Source: an uncultured Desulfomonile sp. (lineage in GTDB: Bacteria; Desulfobacterota; Desulfomonilia; Desulfomonilales; Desulfomonilaceae). From it: DNA of 14,945 nt. Of this stretch, positions 7,301-14,945 are shown piece after piece. The translations under genes and the position numbers were made by a program. The DNA lies in the NCBI GenBank assembly GCA_903853735.1, contig CAINUH010000222.1, positions 1-14,945 on the forward strand, given 5' to 3'. Each line of letters opens with the position of its first letter. The stretch's first letter is position 1. The notes beneath the pieces are model-generated. The model did not search any database and had not been told where the DNA came from. It worked only from the letters and a program-made list of their open reading frames with translations.

Positions 7301-7663
7301 TCAATACCACCGTGCAGGTGGTCTGAAGACGACGGGCATGGGAATCGGACCACACGCGGGCGGAGGGTACATAGTGGGAAGGCAAGCCGCCGCCGCCGGT
7401 CCCGGCCTACACTTGGAAATGCGCTTCGGCGCGGGATACATCTGAGGCATGGATCCCGGATACCCCATTGGTCCTGCCATCATTGGTTGGACTGGAGGTC
7501 CAACCTGTGGCGTCATCGAGATTGGAGGGTATCCAGCGGGCAAACATGCTGAACCGGAGAAACCCGTCCAGTTGCCATGACTCACCATATAGGCGTGCCC
7601 ACACCGGATCCCTGTTAACGTTACAAAGACAACAGACAACAACACCAGTAATATTTTTTTCAC
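7301..7663 (-). CDS. Secreted Pro/Gly/Cys-rich small protein
   Basis: The 120-residue protein starts at a GTG with an AAGGA ribosome binding site 9 bases upstream. A classical signal peptide (MKKILLVLLSVVFV core) has a likely cleavage site after residue 24 (GHA). The mature 96 residues are very rich in Pro, Gly and Met, with Cys40, Cys85, Cys94 and Cys104. A short internal repeat is visible: ACLPAGYPP at 39-47 and ACLPTMYPP at 93-101. Such composition suggests an extended, disulfide-linked surface or periplasmic protein, but I recognise no family and assign no function. It stands alone on the - strand, facing the kinase operon, with its own promoter and probable terminator. Confidence 0.7.
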   Translation of the reverse strand: MKKILLVLLSVVFVTLTGIRCGHAYMVSHGNWTGFSGSACLPAGYPPISMTPQVGPPVQPMMAGPMGYPGSMPQMYPAPKRISKCRPGPAAAACLPTMYPPPACGPIPMPVVFRPPARWY

Positions 7664-7734
7664 TTCCTATTCCTTCCATAATTAAGATAATATCAAATCA
7701 TTAAAGGACTATAATACGTAAACCTAACGATCGT

Positions 7735-7763
7735 ACTCTATCAAATTTGTGACAATTTGTCAA
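7735..7763 (-). promoter_or_regulatory. Sigma70-type promoter for the secreted Pro-rich protein
   Basis: Read on the - strand, a perfect TTGACA (7763-7758) is followed after 17 bases by TAGAGT (7740-7735, 4 of 6). It lies about 70 bases upstream of the GTG at 7663 and points at that gene. Confidence 0.55.
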
Positions 7764-8130
7764 CAAGCTTATTTAATGGACCGAGTTGTAAATACATTCT
7801 CGCTACGTAGCACGCGTGCGCGACTACCAATCGTGCCGGTTCTCGTTCAAGCAGCCTGCCTTTCGGACATGGTTCTCAAGGTAAGCGGCGGTAAAACCAT
7901 GGGAGTCCGCATCAACCGGCGTGTCGGCGGGCCTCTGCAACGCAGGAGATGTGCAGGCGAGCCTAACCTCGCTTGTTGTTAGAAGGCAGCTTGTAGTTCT
8001 TGACCACTGCTGCCGAGCATGTTATCGATACATTGATTTGTTGCAAATCCGGTCATACGATTTCGTCATAAGAACGGAATATAAGTCTCCCGGTATTACA
8101 GGCTTCTTTTTGAACCATAACGGAGGAGCC
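7764..8130. other. Gene-free stretch with two abutting palindromes
   Basis: No convincing gene is seen here. Two perfect palindromes share one base: CTACGTAG (7803-7810) and GCACGCGTGC (7810-7819). A weak hairpin GCGAG/CTCGC followed by TTGTTGTT lies around 7953-7976. Open frames crossing the stretch lack a ribosome binding site and resemble no protein I know. The right end carries the promoter of the gene at 8131. I could not match the stretch to a known RNA class. Confidence 0.4.
8033..8061 (+). promoter_or_regulatory. Candidate promoter for the MerR-like gene
   Basis: TTGATT (8033-8038) and TACGAT (8056-8061) each match the consensus at 4 of 6 positions with a 17-base spacer, about 70 bases before the ATG at 8131. 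A TTGACC at 8000-8005 is an alternative -35 box, but its -10 partner is poor. Confidence 0.35.
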
Positions 8131-8604
8131 ATGTTGTCTAGGCTGGTAAGTGGTGACGACGCTGCCTATCTACTTGACATGACGAGTCTGGAAGGCTTCA
8201 ACGAACCTGCGGCTTTCGGATCTCTCACTCCGGTCAAGCAAGGCCCTAAGGGTCCTCGGTATCGGGTGACCGACGTAATTATCTTCAAGTTGGCTCAAGC
8301 AATAGGGCAAGTCGGGGTGAGTTCCGGGAAAGCTATGAGGTATGCCGAGGCCATATTGATTCCGAGACTTACTAAACATGATAAGACTTCGATGGAATGG
8401 ATAGAAAACGAGACGCAGGAATTATTCTGCCTTATAGCCGATGGCGAGCTATCCAGGATTTTTTTGCGTAACAGAGAAGACGATAAGGAACTCGACGTAG
8501 GAGCCGTCAAGCCGGTCCTCTTGCCCACTGTAGTTTCTGAGATTAATGTTTTCAGAGTGATCAGGCCGGTGATTCGCAAAGCTCGCCACTTACTGGGTAA
8601 CTGA
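8131..8604 (+). CDS. Putative MerR-like helix-turn-helix protein
   Basis: The ATG at 8131 has a strong ribosome binding site (GGAGGA, 8122-8127), which rules out the longer open frame beginning at 7921. The product has 157 residues and no signal or membrane segment. Residues about 40-75 (GPRYRVTDVIIFKLAQAIGQ followed by VGVSSGKAMRYAEAI) follow the MerR-type pattern: a tyrosine/valine strand, an aspartate-led recognition helix region, then a 'GVS' turn and a second helix. The preceding Gly/Pro-rich loop also fits. The C-terminal 80 residues are alpha/beta and hold no metal-binding Cys cluster; there is only Cys100. This suggests a regulator or a DNA-binding accessory protein. DNA binding is inferred from pattern alone. 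No target gene is obvious: its neighbours are on the opposite strand. Confidence 0.65.
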   Translation: MLSRLVSGDDAAYLLDMTSLEGFNEPAAFGSLTPVKQGPKGPRYRVTDVIIFKLAQAIGQVGVSSGKAMRYAEAILIPRLTKHDKTSMEWIENETQELFCLIADGELSRIFLRNREDDKELDVGAVKPVLLPTVVSEINVFRVIRPVIRKARHLLGN

Positions 8605-8709
8605 TCAAGAATCCATTCCTGGAAAGGGAATTTGTCCCCCGCCGACGAGACAGGTCACGCACATTTGTCTGTCAAGCCTGGCTGATCTATTACGTGATGT
8701 TAATTTTTC

Positions 8710-9009
8710 CTATTTGTTCTTGGCGCATTCCTTGAGATCAATGGCTTTGAGTACGGCGTCCAAATTTTTTTGAGCAACTGATTTTTTCAGCCTGTAAATT
8801 TTGATGCTCTCCAGGGTGCCTGCCTCGATAGCAGTTCCCAGAACCGTGTCGATCGTTTTGACGTCTTCCTGGTAGTTTGTTGCCAGTCTGATTAGTTCGG
8901 AACAACTCTTTATGATCAACTCTTCGGCAAAGGAAGGTACCGCCGAGAATGACAACACTAACCCTGCAATCAATACCGTGAACCAGCTTCGAGTGCCCCT
9001 TTGCATCAT
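8710..9009 (-). CDS. Small secreted helical protein
   Basis: The protein has 99 residues from an ATGATG start preceded by an excellent ribosome binding site (AAGGAGGG) 4-7 bases upstream. A signal peptide with hydrophobic core at about 10-22 ends in VPSFA, cleaved before Glu29. The mature part (about 71 residues) is predicted to be two or three helices: one with Cys36, one around VKTIDTVLGTAIEAG, and one around YRLKKSVAQKNLDAVLKAI. Cys95 near the end could pair with Cys36 in a disulfide. I do not recognise a family. It resembles the many small periplasmic helical proteins of delta-proteobacteria in size only. Its 3' end converges with the MerR-like gene, with 105 bases between them and no clear shared terminator. 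Confidence 0.75.
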   Translation of the reverse strand: MMQRGTRSWFTVLIAGLVLSFSAVPSFAEELIIKSCSELIRLATNYQEDVKTIDTVLGTAIEAGTLESIKIYRLKKSVAQKNLDAVLKAIDLKECAKNK

Positions 9010-9187
9010 CCACCCTCCTTTTGATTGAACCGTGATAACCGTTGGGCCGGCATTTTCCGCACTCCCGGTCGGGTAAGCCTTTTTCAGGGGGCCCTTATAT
9101 CACATCTGACGACCGGCACAATGGTAATGTTGCAGCGCACACGTCCTTATGTCCTCGGATCCACCTTGCTTTGGCCGGGCACTTTTC

Positions 9188-9263
9188 CCACAGAGACACA
9201 GATCTCGCTGATACTATCCCGGCGGTGTCTGTCTCCAGTAACTTGAGATCTGTGTCTGTGTGG
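9188..9263. repeat. 19-bp inverted repeat, 18 of 19 matching, with 38-base centre
   Basis: The left arm 9188-9206 (CCACAGAGACACAGATCTC) is the reverse complement of 9245-9263 except at one position. The centre holds a further TGTCTGT copy (9236-9242 region, in GGTGTCTGTCTCC). No T-run follows on either strand. It lies in the gene-free stretch 9010-9339, which otherwise shows nothing I can name; open frames there have no ribosome binding site. It may be a recombination or protein-binding site, a miniature element, or an RNA hairpin. Confidence 0.7.
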
Positions 9264-9339
9264 TTAGTTAAGGGTGCGCCAATTTTCGGGGAGCCGGTCA
9301 CAACGACCTGTTTCACCCGGCACTGTCCGTGCGATTAAA

Positions 9340-9666
9340 TCACATGGGGAAAAGGCTCTTTATGCGCTGGGCAAGCATGATGTTGCCTGTGGCCTTTAAC
9401 TTGCCGCTCATGAAAGCCGTCATACCATCCAGTTTCCCGTTACAGATGGCAAGCCAATCCTGCCCGGTCAAAGAAAGACTCACCGATGGGCTGTCGTGAA
9501 CTCCTTTTTCCACCTTGCAGGCGTTATCCTTGATGACAACATAGTAGTCCCCGGCTTCATCACCTGAGATGCTGAACTGGAACACCGCGTCGAGTCCACT
9601 TGCAGCGGCAACGTTAAACACCGTCGGCATGTTTTCGAAGACTTCACTTACTGTTGAAAGCTCCAT
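9340..9666 (-). CDS. SCP2 sterol-carrier domain protein (lipid binding)
   Basis: I start at the ATG at 9666 because a strong ribosome binding site (GAAGGAG) lies 6 bases upstream; the frame is open to 9720 but that part would be leader. The 108 residues correspond to one stand-alone SCP2 fold: an N-terminal helix (VSEVFENMPTVFN), strands around DAVFQFSISG and YYVVIKDNA, then the typical 'DSPSVSLSLTGQDWLAICNG' strand-helix and the family signature region GMTAFMSGKLKATGN with the C-terminal helix AQRIKSLF. Members carry acyl chains, sterols or acyl-CoA in a hydrophobic tunnel. The physiological ligand in bacteria of this type is mostly unknown. It is cytoplasmic and apparently monocistronic, with two hairpins in its leader. 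Confidence 0.9.
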   Translation of the reverse strand: MELSTVSEVFENMPTVFNVAAASGLDAVFQFSISGDEAGDYYVVIKDNACKVEKGVHDSPSVSLSLTGQDWLAICNGKLDGMTAFMSGKLKATGNIMLAQRIKSLFPM

Positions 9667-9692
9667 TCTCGTCTCCTTCGTTTTGTGAGGTA

Positions 9693-9741
9693 CCGGAAAA
9701 GTGTTCCGGCAAAGGATCACCCCCAGTGAACAGTGGGGGTG
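9693..9741 (-). promoter_or_regulatory. Two tandem hairpins in the leader of the SCP2 gene
   Basis: On the - strand, a perfect 8-bp stem of CACCCCCA/TGGGGGTG (9741-9718, 8-base loop) is followed 8 bases later by a 6-bp stem CCGGAA/TTCCGG (9709-9693, 5-base loop). Both lie between the likely promoter area and the ribosome binding site. Neither has a T-run. A possible extended -10 (TGGTAAGAT) occurs just upstream, near 9757-9765. Confidence 0.45.
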
Positions 9742-9862
9742 TATATCGGCAATATCTTACCACATTCCATCGTCAGCTTCACAGACCTTTAGTTTTAAAG
9801 GACTCTTTTTGAAGTAATACGGGCACGACCGCATCCCGCCTTCCTATGGCACAAGACGATTC

Positions 9863-10666
9863 TCATTGGGGTATGGAGAGACATAAAACAAAAAATAAGA
9901 TCGTAATAATGCCTGCACTACAATCGAGTACTGACAATTCCATAGGCTTAAACTCAGAACGCGGAGCGCCAGGGTGGAAGCCCCGAGCCGTCATTGCTAG
10001 TGCCAAAAGGTCTGCTCGCCGAAGAACTCCCATGAGAGTGGGAACAAGAAGCGCCACCAGGTTGCGTGACCGCGTCATGATCTTACCTTTTCCGAATTCG
10101 ACCCCACGAGATCTTTGCGCATCTATGGTCATTCTCAGCTCTTGCTGAAGTATTGGCACAAATCTCATGGCCAGTAACAGGACCATACTAAAATTTTCTA
10201 CTGGAATTGAAAATTTCTTTAATGGACGGGCAAGTCGCTCAACGCCTCTGGTCAGTTCCACGGGGGTAGTGGCGAAGGTCAAGACCAGGGAAAGTGCGAT
10301 TGCCTCCGTCAGTTGGACCACAAAAATGAGAGAATCCTCTAGAGCCCCCCCGCTGAAGGGCATCTCAAGGCCAAAGAGGATAAGGGGCTTTCCCCCGCTC
10401 CCAAAAAACAGGTTGGCTCCTCCTGCAATCACCAACATCCACGAGAAGCGCTTGATCCCTAAGACCCAGACTCTGTATCCAGTTCGGGTCAATATTGCCA
10501 GCGCGATTACAGCAAAAGCGGTAACGGCAAGGCCCTGTCTGCTCGTTGACACGAAGACCGAAGCAAGCATCAACGCCAGCCCACCGAGTTTAATTCGCGG
10601 GTCAAGACGATGAATGACCGAGTCCCCTGGAATAAATCCTCCGATTGTAATATCATGAGTGATCAT
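9863..10666 (-). CDS. ecfT: EcfT: energy-coupling factor transporter transmembrane subunit (CbiQ family)
   Basis: This 267-residue membrane protein opens with the family signature region IPGDSVIHRLDPR (12-24). Hydrophobic segments follow at about 27-40, 47-60, 73-89, 112-133 and 160-175, with one at the C-terminus (about 248-265). The two coupling motifs are present in the cytoplasmic helical region: AQRSRG (183-188) and AMTARGF (224-230). The Arg-Gly ends of these motifs contact the two ATPases. Between membrane parts, TTPVELTRGVERLARPLKKF is also typical. EcfT works with two ATPases and a substrate-binding S component to import vitamins, metals or bases. None of those partners is encoded in this window, so either it pairs with subunits elsewhere (a shared, group II-like module) or the others lie beyond. 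Its start has only a weak ribosome binding site, but the family's N-terminus fits this ATG. Confidence 0.93.
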   Translation of the reverse strand: MITHDITIGGFIPGDSVIHRLDPRIKLGGLALMLASVFVSTSRQGLAVTAFAVIALAILTRTGYRVWVLGIKRFSWMLVIAGGANLFFGSGGKPLILFGLEMPFSGGALEDSLIFVVQLTEAIALSLVLTFATTPVELTRGVERLARPLKKFSIPVENFSMVLLLAMRFVPILQQELRMTIDAQRSRGVEFGKGKIMTRSRNLVALLVPTLMGVLRRADLLALAMTARGFHPGAPRSEFKPMELSVLDCSAGIITILFFVLCLSIPQ

Positions 10667-10700
10667 AATAGACCTGAATCAGTCAGCCTGGACATATTAG

Positions 10701-10735
10701 GGCCCAAGGCCGCCAGGCGTGCTTGGAGCCTTTTT
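10701..10735 (+). terminator. Strong intrinsic terminator on the + strand with no gene before it
   Basis: GGC-CCAAG (10701-10708) pairs with CTTGG-A-GCC (10722-10730), with an inner CGC/GCG and a CAG triloop, and five T's follow (10731-10735). This is a textbook intrinsic terminator for + strand transcription. The nearest + strand gene upstream ends at 8604. It therefore either ends a small RNA or antisense transcript, or acts as an attenuator in a queF leader. On the - strand the same stem lies in the leader of ecfT. Confidence 0.65.
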
Positions 10736-10872
10736 GTAATGATCATTCCTTGCTCGCCCGGAAAATGCATCAAAGCTGTTGAGACGCTCATGTGAGTCTT
10801 GATATCGATTCCTCGTTTGAAAGCACACCCGTATGAGAGCTATCTGGACAACCTATAAGGAAATCTGGGGTC

Positions 10873-11322
10873 ATGCGCAAGAAAGACTTTGAAGATCTGA
10901 CCATTCTGCCGCGAAACCGCACTACCTATCCCAGCACTCCTGATAAAGCTCGTCTAGAGAGTTTTTCCAACAGATACCCGTCTCGGGACTATCTTATTGA
11001 GTTCGAGTGCCCCGAATTCACAAGCCTTTGCCCGGTAACTGGACAGCCGGATTTTGCCAGGATAATAATCAGTTACATACCAGACCAAAGGTGCATCGAG
11101 TCTAAGTCATTAAAGTTGTATCTCTTTTCTTTCAGGAACACAGGAATGTTTCACGAGGAGATCATCAACAGGATACTGGAGGACCTTATAGCCGCATGCA
11201 AGCCACGTTGGGCACGCGTGAGAGGAATCATGAGTCCCCGCGGAGGAATATCGATAGACGTTACGGCAGAATACTGCAAGCCTGGTAATACAGCGCCCTC
11301 GTACGGAACTTTTCAAAGGTGA
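10873..11322 (+). CDS. queF: NADPH-dependent 7-cyano-7-deazaguanine (preQ0) reductase, QueF
   Basis: QueF reduces the nitrile of preQ0 to the amine preQ1 in queuosine tRNA modification. The 149-residue length matches the short, single-domain (Bacillus-type) QueF rather than the double-length E. coli type. Visible active-site features are Cys53 in SLCPVTGQPD (forms the thioimide with preQ0), Asp60 (acid), and the His94-Glu95 pair in GMFHEE that binds substrate. The family's NADPH motif ESKSLKLYL lies at 76-84. The ATG is preceded by AAGGA (about 11 bases) and a nearer GGGG. An orphan terminator lies about 140 bases upstream. ecfT is divergent and 206 bases away. The rest of the pathway (queC, queD, queE, tgt) is not in the window. 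Confidence 0.95.
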   Translation: MRKKDFEDLTILPRNRTTYPSTPDKARLESFSNRYPSRDYLIEFECPEFTSLCPVTGQPDFARIIISYIPDQRCIESKSLKLYLFSFRNTGMFHEEIINRILEDLIAACKPRWARVRGIMSPRGGISIDVTAEYCKPGNTAPSYGTFQR

Positions 11323-11335
11323 GGCACGAGACAAC

Positions 11336-11464
11336 GTGAATTTATTGTCGGTAGCCGTTAGGTATGCCAGGGAATCTACGAGGCCAAATTCAAAAAATAT
11401 TGATGATTCTGCTCTGCAACACCTATATGACAAAAGCTTTCTTTGGGGTGAATTAATCGCTTGA
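11336..11464 (+). CDS. Possible 42-residue small protein between queF and metK
   Basis: A GTG at 11336, with GGTGAGG about 12 bases upstream, opens a frame of 42 codons ending at a TGA inside the metK -35 box. It begins 13 bases after the queF stop, a spacing that would suit an operon. The peptide (start MNLLSVAVRYARES, end FLWGELIA) has ordinary composition and no signal or membrane segment. Nothing about it is recognisable, and a frame this short can arise by chance. Confidence 0.22.
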   Translation: MNLLSVAVRYARESTRPNSKNIDDSALQHLYDKSFLWGELIA

Positions 11465-11490
11465 CCGGTCGCCCCAAAAGTGCTTATTAT
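11461..11490 (+). promoter_or_regulatory. Sigma70-type promoter for metK
   Basis: TTGACC (11461-11466) and TATTAT (11485-11490), each 5 of 6, are 18 bases apart. Transcription from about 11497 gives a leader of only about 46 bases, too short for a SAM riboswitch. Confidence 0.65.
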
Positions 11491-11542
11491 TTACTTTTTT
11501 GGTACTCGATCCTAAATAATCCGTACGAAAGGAGTTCGCTCG

Positions 11543-12712
11543 ATGGGGATGCGGAGTTATCTGTTCTCTTCCGAATCTGTTACTGAAGGCCATCCCGACA
11601 AGGTCGCCGACCGAATATCTGATGCCGTTCTTGATTCCATGCTCGCCCAGGATCCCAAGTCCAGGGTAGCATGCGAGACACTAGTTACGACCGGCCTAGT
11701 ACTGGTCGCAGGCGAAATTACGACTAAGGCAGTGGTGGATATTCCGCATCTGGTACGTGAGACAGTGTGTTCTATCGGCTACACTGATGGAACCATGGGA
11801 CTGGACGGCGAAACATGTGCGGTTATGGTCACTCTGGACAAGCAATCACCTGATATATCCATGGGTGTCACCGAAGGAGAGGGACTATTCAGTGAACAAG
11901 GCGCAGGAGACCAAGGATTAATGTTTGGCTATGCGTGCAATGAAACACCTGAACTCATGCCTATGGCCATTAGCTACGCTCACAAGTTGACCGAGCGACT
12001 GACCCTGGTTCGAAAGCAGGGAATATTGTTGTTTCTGAGACCTGATGGGAAGTCCCAGGTAACTGTGCGGTATGAGGACGGTGTGCCAAAAAAAGTGGAA
12101 ACGGTTGTAATCGCAGCGCAACATATTCCTGACGTTACGTATGACGAGATCAGGGACGGCATTATCGAAGAGGTGGTCAAGAAGGTCATCCCTGCTGAAT
12201 TCCTGGATGCTCAGACCAAGTACCTCATAAATGCTACGGGACGTTTTGTCGTTGGCGGTCCCCTGGGCGACTGTGGGTTGACAGGCCGCAAAATCATAGT
12301 GGACACCTACGGCGGTTACGGTGCACACGGCGGGGGGGCTTTCTCGGGCAAGGACCCGTCCAAAGTGGACCGTTCGGCTTCGTATATGGCCCGGCACGTT
12401 GCCAAGAATGTAGTGGCTGCTGGACTGGCTGACAGGTGCCTGCTCCAGGTGGCCTATGCCATCGGTTACCCGGAACCGGTTTCACTGATGATCAACACTT
12501 ATGGGACCGGCAAGACAACAGATGATCGACTTGCCGATGTTGTTTTGAAACTTTTCAGTTTCAAACCAGCGGCAATAATAGACTATTTGAGGCTCTTAAG
12601 ACCTATCTACCAAAAGACCTCTGCCAACGGCCACTTCGGAAGGGACGACCCTGACTTCACATGGGAGGCTACCTCCAGGGTGAAGGACATTAGAGACATC
12701 TCCGGAGTTTGA
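11543..12712 (+). CDS. metK: S-adenosylmethionine synthetase
   Basis: MetK joins methionine and ATP to give SAM, releasing phosphate and pyrophosphate. The 389-residue length and three-part fold are standard. The metal/phosphate motif GHPDK (16-20, with His17 and Asp19), the ATP motif GAGDQG (120-125) and the P-loop-like GGGAFSGKD (263-271) are all present and intact. The ATG at 11543 has the ribosome binding site AAGGAG 8 bases upstream; the second ATG at 11549 is less well spaced. The C-terminus ([18 protein letters not shown]) is a typical ending. The gene has its own promoter and is followed 114 bases later by ahcY, so SAM synthesis and removal of its product are encoded side by side. Confidence 0.97.
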   Translation: MGMRSYLFSSESVTEGHPDKVADRISDAVLDSMLAQDPKSRVACETLVTTGLVLVAGEITTKAVVDIPHLVRETVCSIGYTDGTMGLDGETCAVMVTLDKQSPDISMGVTEGEGLFSEQGAGDQGLMFGYACNETPELMPMAISYAHKLTERLTLVRKQGILLFLRPDGKSQVTVRYEDGVPKKVETVVIAAQHIPDVTYDEIRDGIIEEVVKKVIPAEFLDAQTKYLINATGRFVVGGPLGDCGLTGRKIIVDTYGGYGAHGGGAFSGKDPSKVDRSASYMARHVAKNVVAAGLADRCLLQVAYAIGYPEPVSLMINTYGTGKTTDDRLADVVLKLFSFKPAAIIDYLRLLRPIYQKTSANGHFGRDDPDFTWEATSRVKDIRDISGV

Positions 12713-12748
12713 GGATCATTTTCATACCATTTGACTTGTAAGGTATAA

Positions 12749-14080
<1,332 letters not shown>

Positions 14081-14127
14081 TGACTGAAAGGCTGACCGAA
14101 TAAGTATAGGTAGTTTTCAGGTTTTCT

Positions 14128-14162
14128 CTGCCAAGAGAGACTTGTTGTACTCTCAGGGGCAG
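14128..14162 (+). terminator. Hairpin after ahcY, possible terminator
   Basis: CTGCC (14128-14132) pairs with GGCAG (14158-14162), and inside it GAGAG (14135-14139) with CTCTC (14150-14154), with a 10-base loop. It lies 47 bases after the ahcY stop. The following bases (TGTTACTT) are only mildly T-rich, so termination is plausible but not assured. Confidence 0.4.
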
Positions 14163-14226
14163 TGTTACTTCGAGGACTCGGCGGCCAAGCTCAACTGTAG
14201 TGAGAGAAGGAGGCCCAAGATAGGAC

Positions 14227-14945
14227 ATGTCAGCGAATCATCTGACTCCTGAAAAGCCGGTCACTCCTAAAGTGCTCGTCGTAGATGACGATTCCTTAGT
14301 TCGAGATGTTGTGGTGGAGTCATTGCAGAGCGCCGGTTACCAAGTGGATTGGTGCGCTAACGGACTGTTAGCCCTGGGGAAAAATGGCCAGATCAATTAT
14401 GACCTTATTATCACTGACATGATGATGCCGTCTATGGACGGCCTGACTCTGATAAGAAATCTCAAGCTTCAGAAAAGCGAAACCGACGTCATAGTAATTA
14501 CCGGATTCGGGTCCGTTGAAAATGCGGTCGATTGCATGAAGGCCGGTGCCCAAGATTATCTCATAAAGCCTTTAAGCGTGGAACAAATCCAAATGGCGGT
14601 ACGAAGAGCCATCGAGCATCGAGAACTCAGACTTCGGGCTCGAGAGCGTGACTTGTACAGACAATTATCTTATGAGGATTCTTTAACCGGGATTTACAAT
14701 CGCCGCTTTTTTGACGAATCCCTGAAACTGGAGATTGTAAAATCTACCAGGCACGGAGCACCTGTTTTGTTGTGCATGATAGATATAGATTATTTCAAGA
14801 TGTACAACGACCACAGGGGACACCAGAATGGAGACAGGGTTTTGGCAGAGATGGGTCAAATTCTCAAATCCTCATGTCGTGGCTACGATATAGTAACGAG
14901 GTACGGAGGAGAAGAATTTGCTATTATTTTCCCTGGTACCGATAA
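14227..14945 (+). CDS. Receiver-GGDEF protein, predicted diguanylate cyclase (3' truncated)
   Basis: The first 239 residues are visible. A receiver domain (about 14-130) has acidic residues Asp20-Asp22, phospho-acceptor Asp64 (IITDMMMPSMDG), switch Thr92 and Lys114 (YLIKPL). A charged helix (about 130-148) leads to a GGDEF domain beginning DSLTGIYNRRFFD, with metal-binding Asp186 in MIDIDYFK and signature GGEEF at 227-231. An inhibitory I-site RxxD (Arg218-Asp221) sits exactly five residues before the signature. All seen parts of an active, phosphorylation-controlled and product-inhibited c-di-GMP synthase are present, as in PleD/WspR-like regulators. The ATG follows AGGAGG at an unusually long distance of about 13 bases. 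The gene runs off the right edge. No cognate kinase is adjacent; the kinase operon at 3421-7211 is a possible but distant source of phosphate. Confidence 0.93.
   Translation, partial: MSANHLTPEKPVTPKVLVVDDDSLVRDVVVESLQSAGYQVDWCANGLLALGKNGQINYDLIITDMMMPSMDGLTLIRNLKLQKSETDVIVITGFGSVENAVDCMKAGAQDYLIKPLSVEQIQMAVRRAIEHRELRLRARERDLYRQLSYEDSLTGIYNRRFFDESLKLEIVKSTRHGAPVLLCMIDIDYFKMYNDHRGHQNGDRVLAEMGQILKSSCRGYDIVTRYGGEEFAIIFPGTD

Noticed and set aside
7953..7976. Small terminator in the gene-free stretch
   Set aside because: The stem is only 5 bp and follows no gene, so it is mentioned but not called.
7749..7982. 77-codon + strand open frame over the promoter of the Pro-rich gene
   Set aside because: It has no ribosome binding site, its composition is unlike a real protein, and it covers the promoter and palindromes.
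7921..8130. Extended N-terminus for the MerR-like protein
   Set aside because: The ATG at 8131 has a strong ribosome binding site, and the upstream codons give a Cys/Arg-rich peptide of no recognisable kind.
9025..9338. Overlapping open frames on both strands across the 9188-9263 repeat
   Set aside because: None has a ribosome binding site or protein-like pattern; they arise from the base composition and the repeat.
10167..10795. Open frames antisense to and upstream of ecfT on the + strand
   Set aside because: They mirror the ecfT codons or run through the orphan terminator, with no ribosome binding site.
10736..10872. Known preQ1 riboswitch (class I or II) before queF
   Set aside because: I looked for the short stem, C-rich loop and A-rich tail and did not find them; the orphan terminator is reported separately.
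11323..11542. SAM riboswitch ahead of metK
   Set aside because: The promoter at 11461-11490 leaves only about 46 bases of leader, and I see no SAM aptamer pattern.

Overview
The window looks like ordinary chromosomal sequence of an anaerobic delta-proteobacterium (Desulfobacterota; something near Desulfomonile or Syntrophobacter would fit). This is inferred from roughly 50% G+C, the many sensor kinases and receiver proteins, the RCK-type potassium channel, and the style of the QueF, EcfT and AhcY proteins. I saw no tRNA, rRNA, CRISPR array, transposase or phage gene. The species call is an inference, not a database match.

Left part (1-3420, all + strand): the 3' end of a potassium-channel/TrkA-type RCK protein, then a small exported protein with a near-leaderless promoter. 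Next come a class I glutamine amidotransferase with an N-terminal membrane segment and, 21 bases after it, a small protein ending in a perfect alternating histidine tract. A cytoplasmic protein of unknown function follows, behind a promoter that runs straight into a 13-bp hairpin.

Signalling cassette (3421-7211, + strand): a 650-residue histidine kinase with a large unrecognised helical N-terminal region, a receiver-histidine kinase protein 3 bases later, and an exported or lipid-anchored protein whose ATG overlaps the stop codon before it. No DNA-binding or other classical output domain is encoded, so the cassette must signal to a partner elsewhere or through protein contacts.

Middle (7212-10666, mixed strands): a secreted Pro/Cys-rich protein (-), a MerR-like putative DNA-binding protein (+) behind a long gene-free leader, a small secreted helical protein (-), a large 19-bp inverted repeat in a gene-free stretch, an SCP2-type lipid-binding protein (-) with two hairpins in its leader, and a lone EcfT transporter subunit (-).

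Right part (10701-14945, + strand): a strong intrinsic terminator that follows no obvious gene, queF (queuosine synthesis), metK and ahcY (making and recycling of S-adenosylmethionine), and the start of a receiver-GGDEF diguanylate cyclase that runs off the right edge. MetK makes the SAM that methyltransferases use, and AhcY removes the S-adenosylhomocysteine product. QueF acts in queuosine synthesis, a pathway whose later QueA step also uses SAM.

The best candidates for something new are the apparently periplasm-facing amidotransferase paired with the His-tract protein, the three-gene kinase cassette with its unknown sensor region, and the orphan terminator with lone EcfT beside queF.
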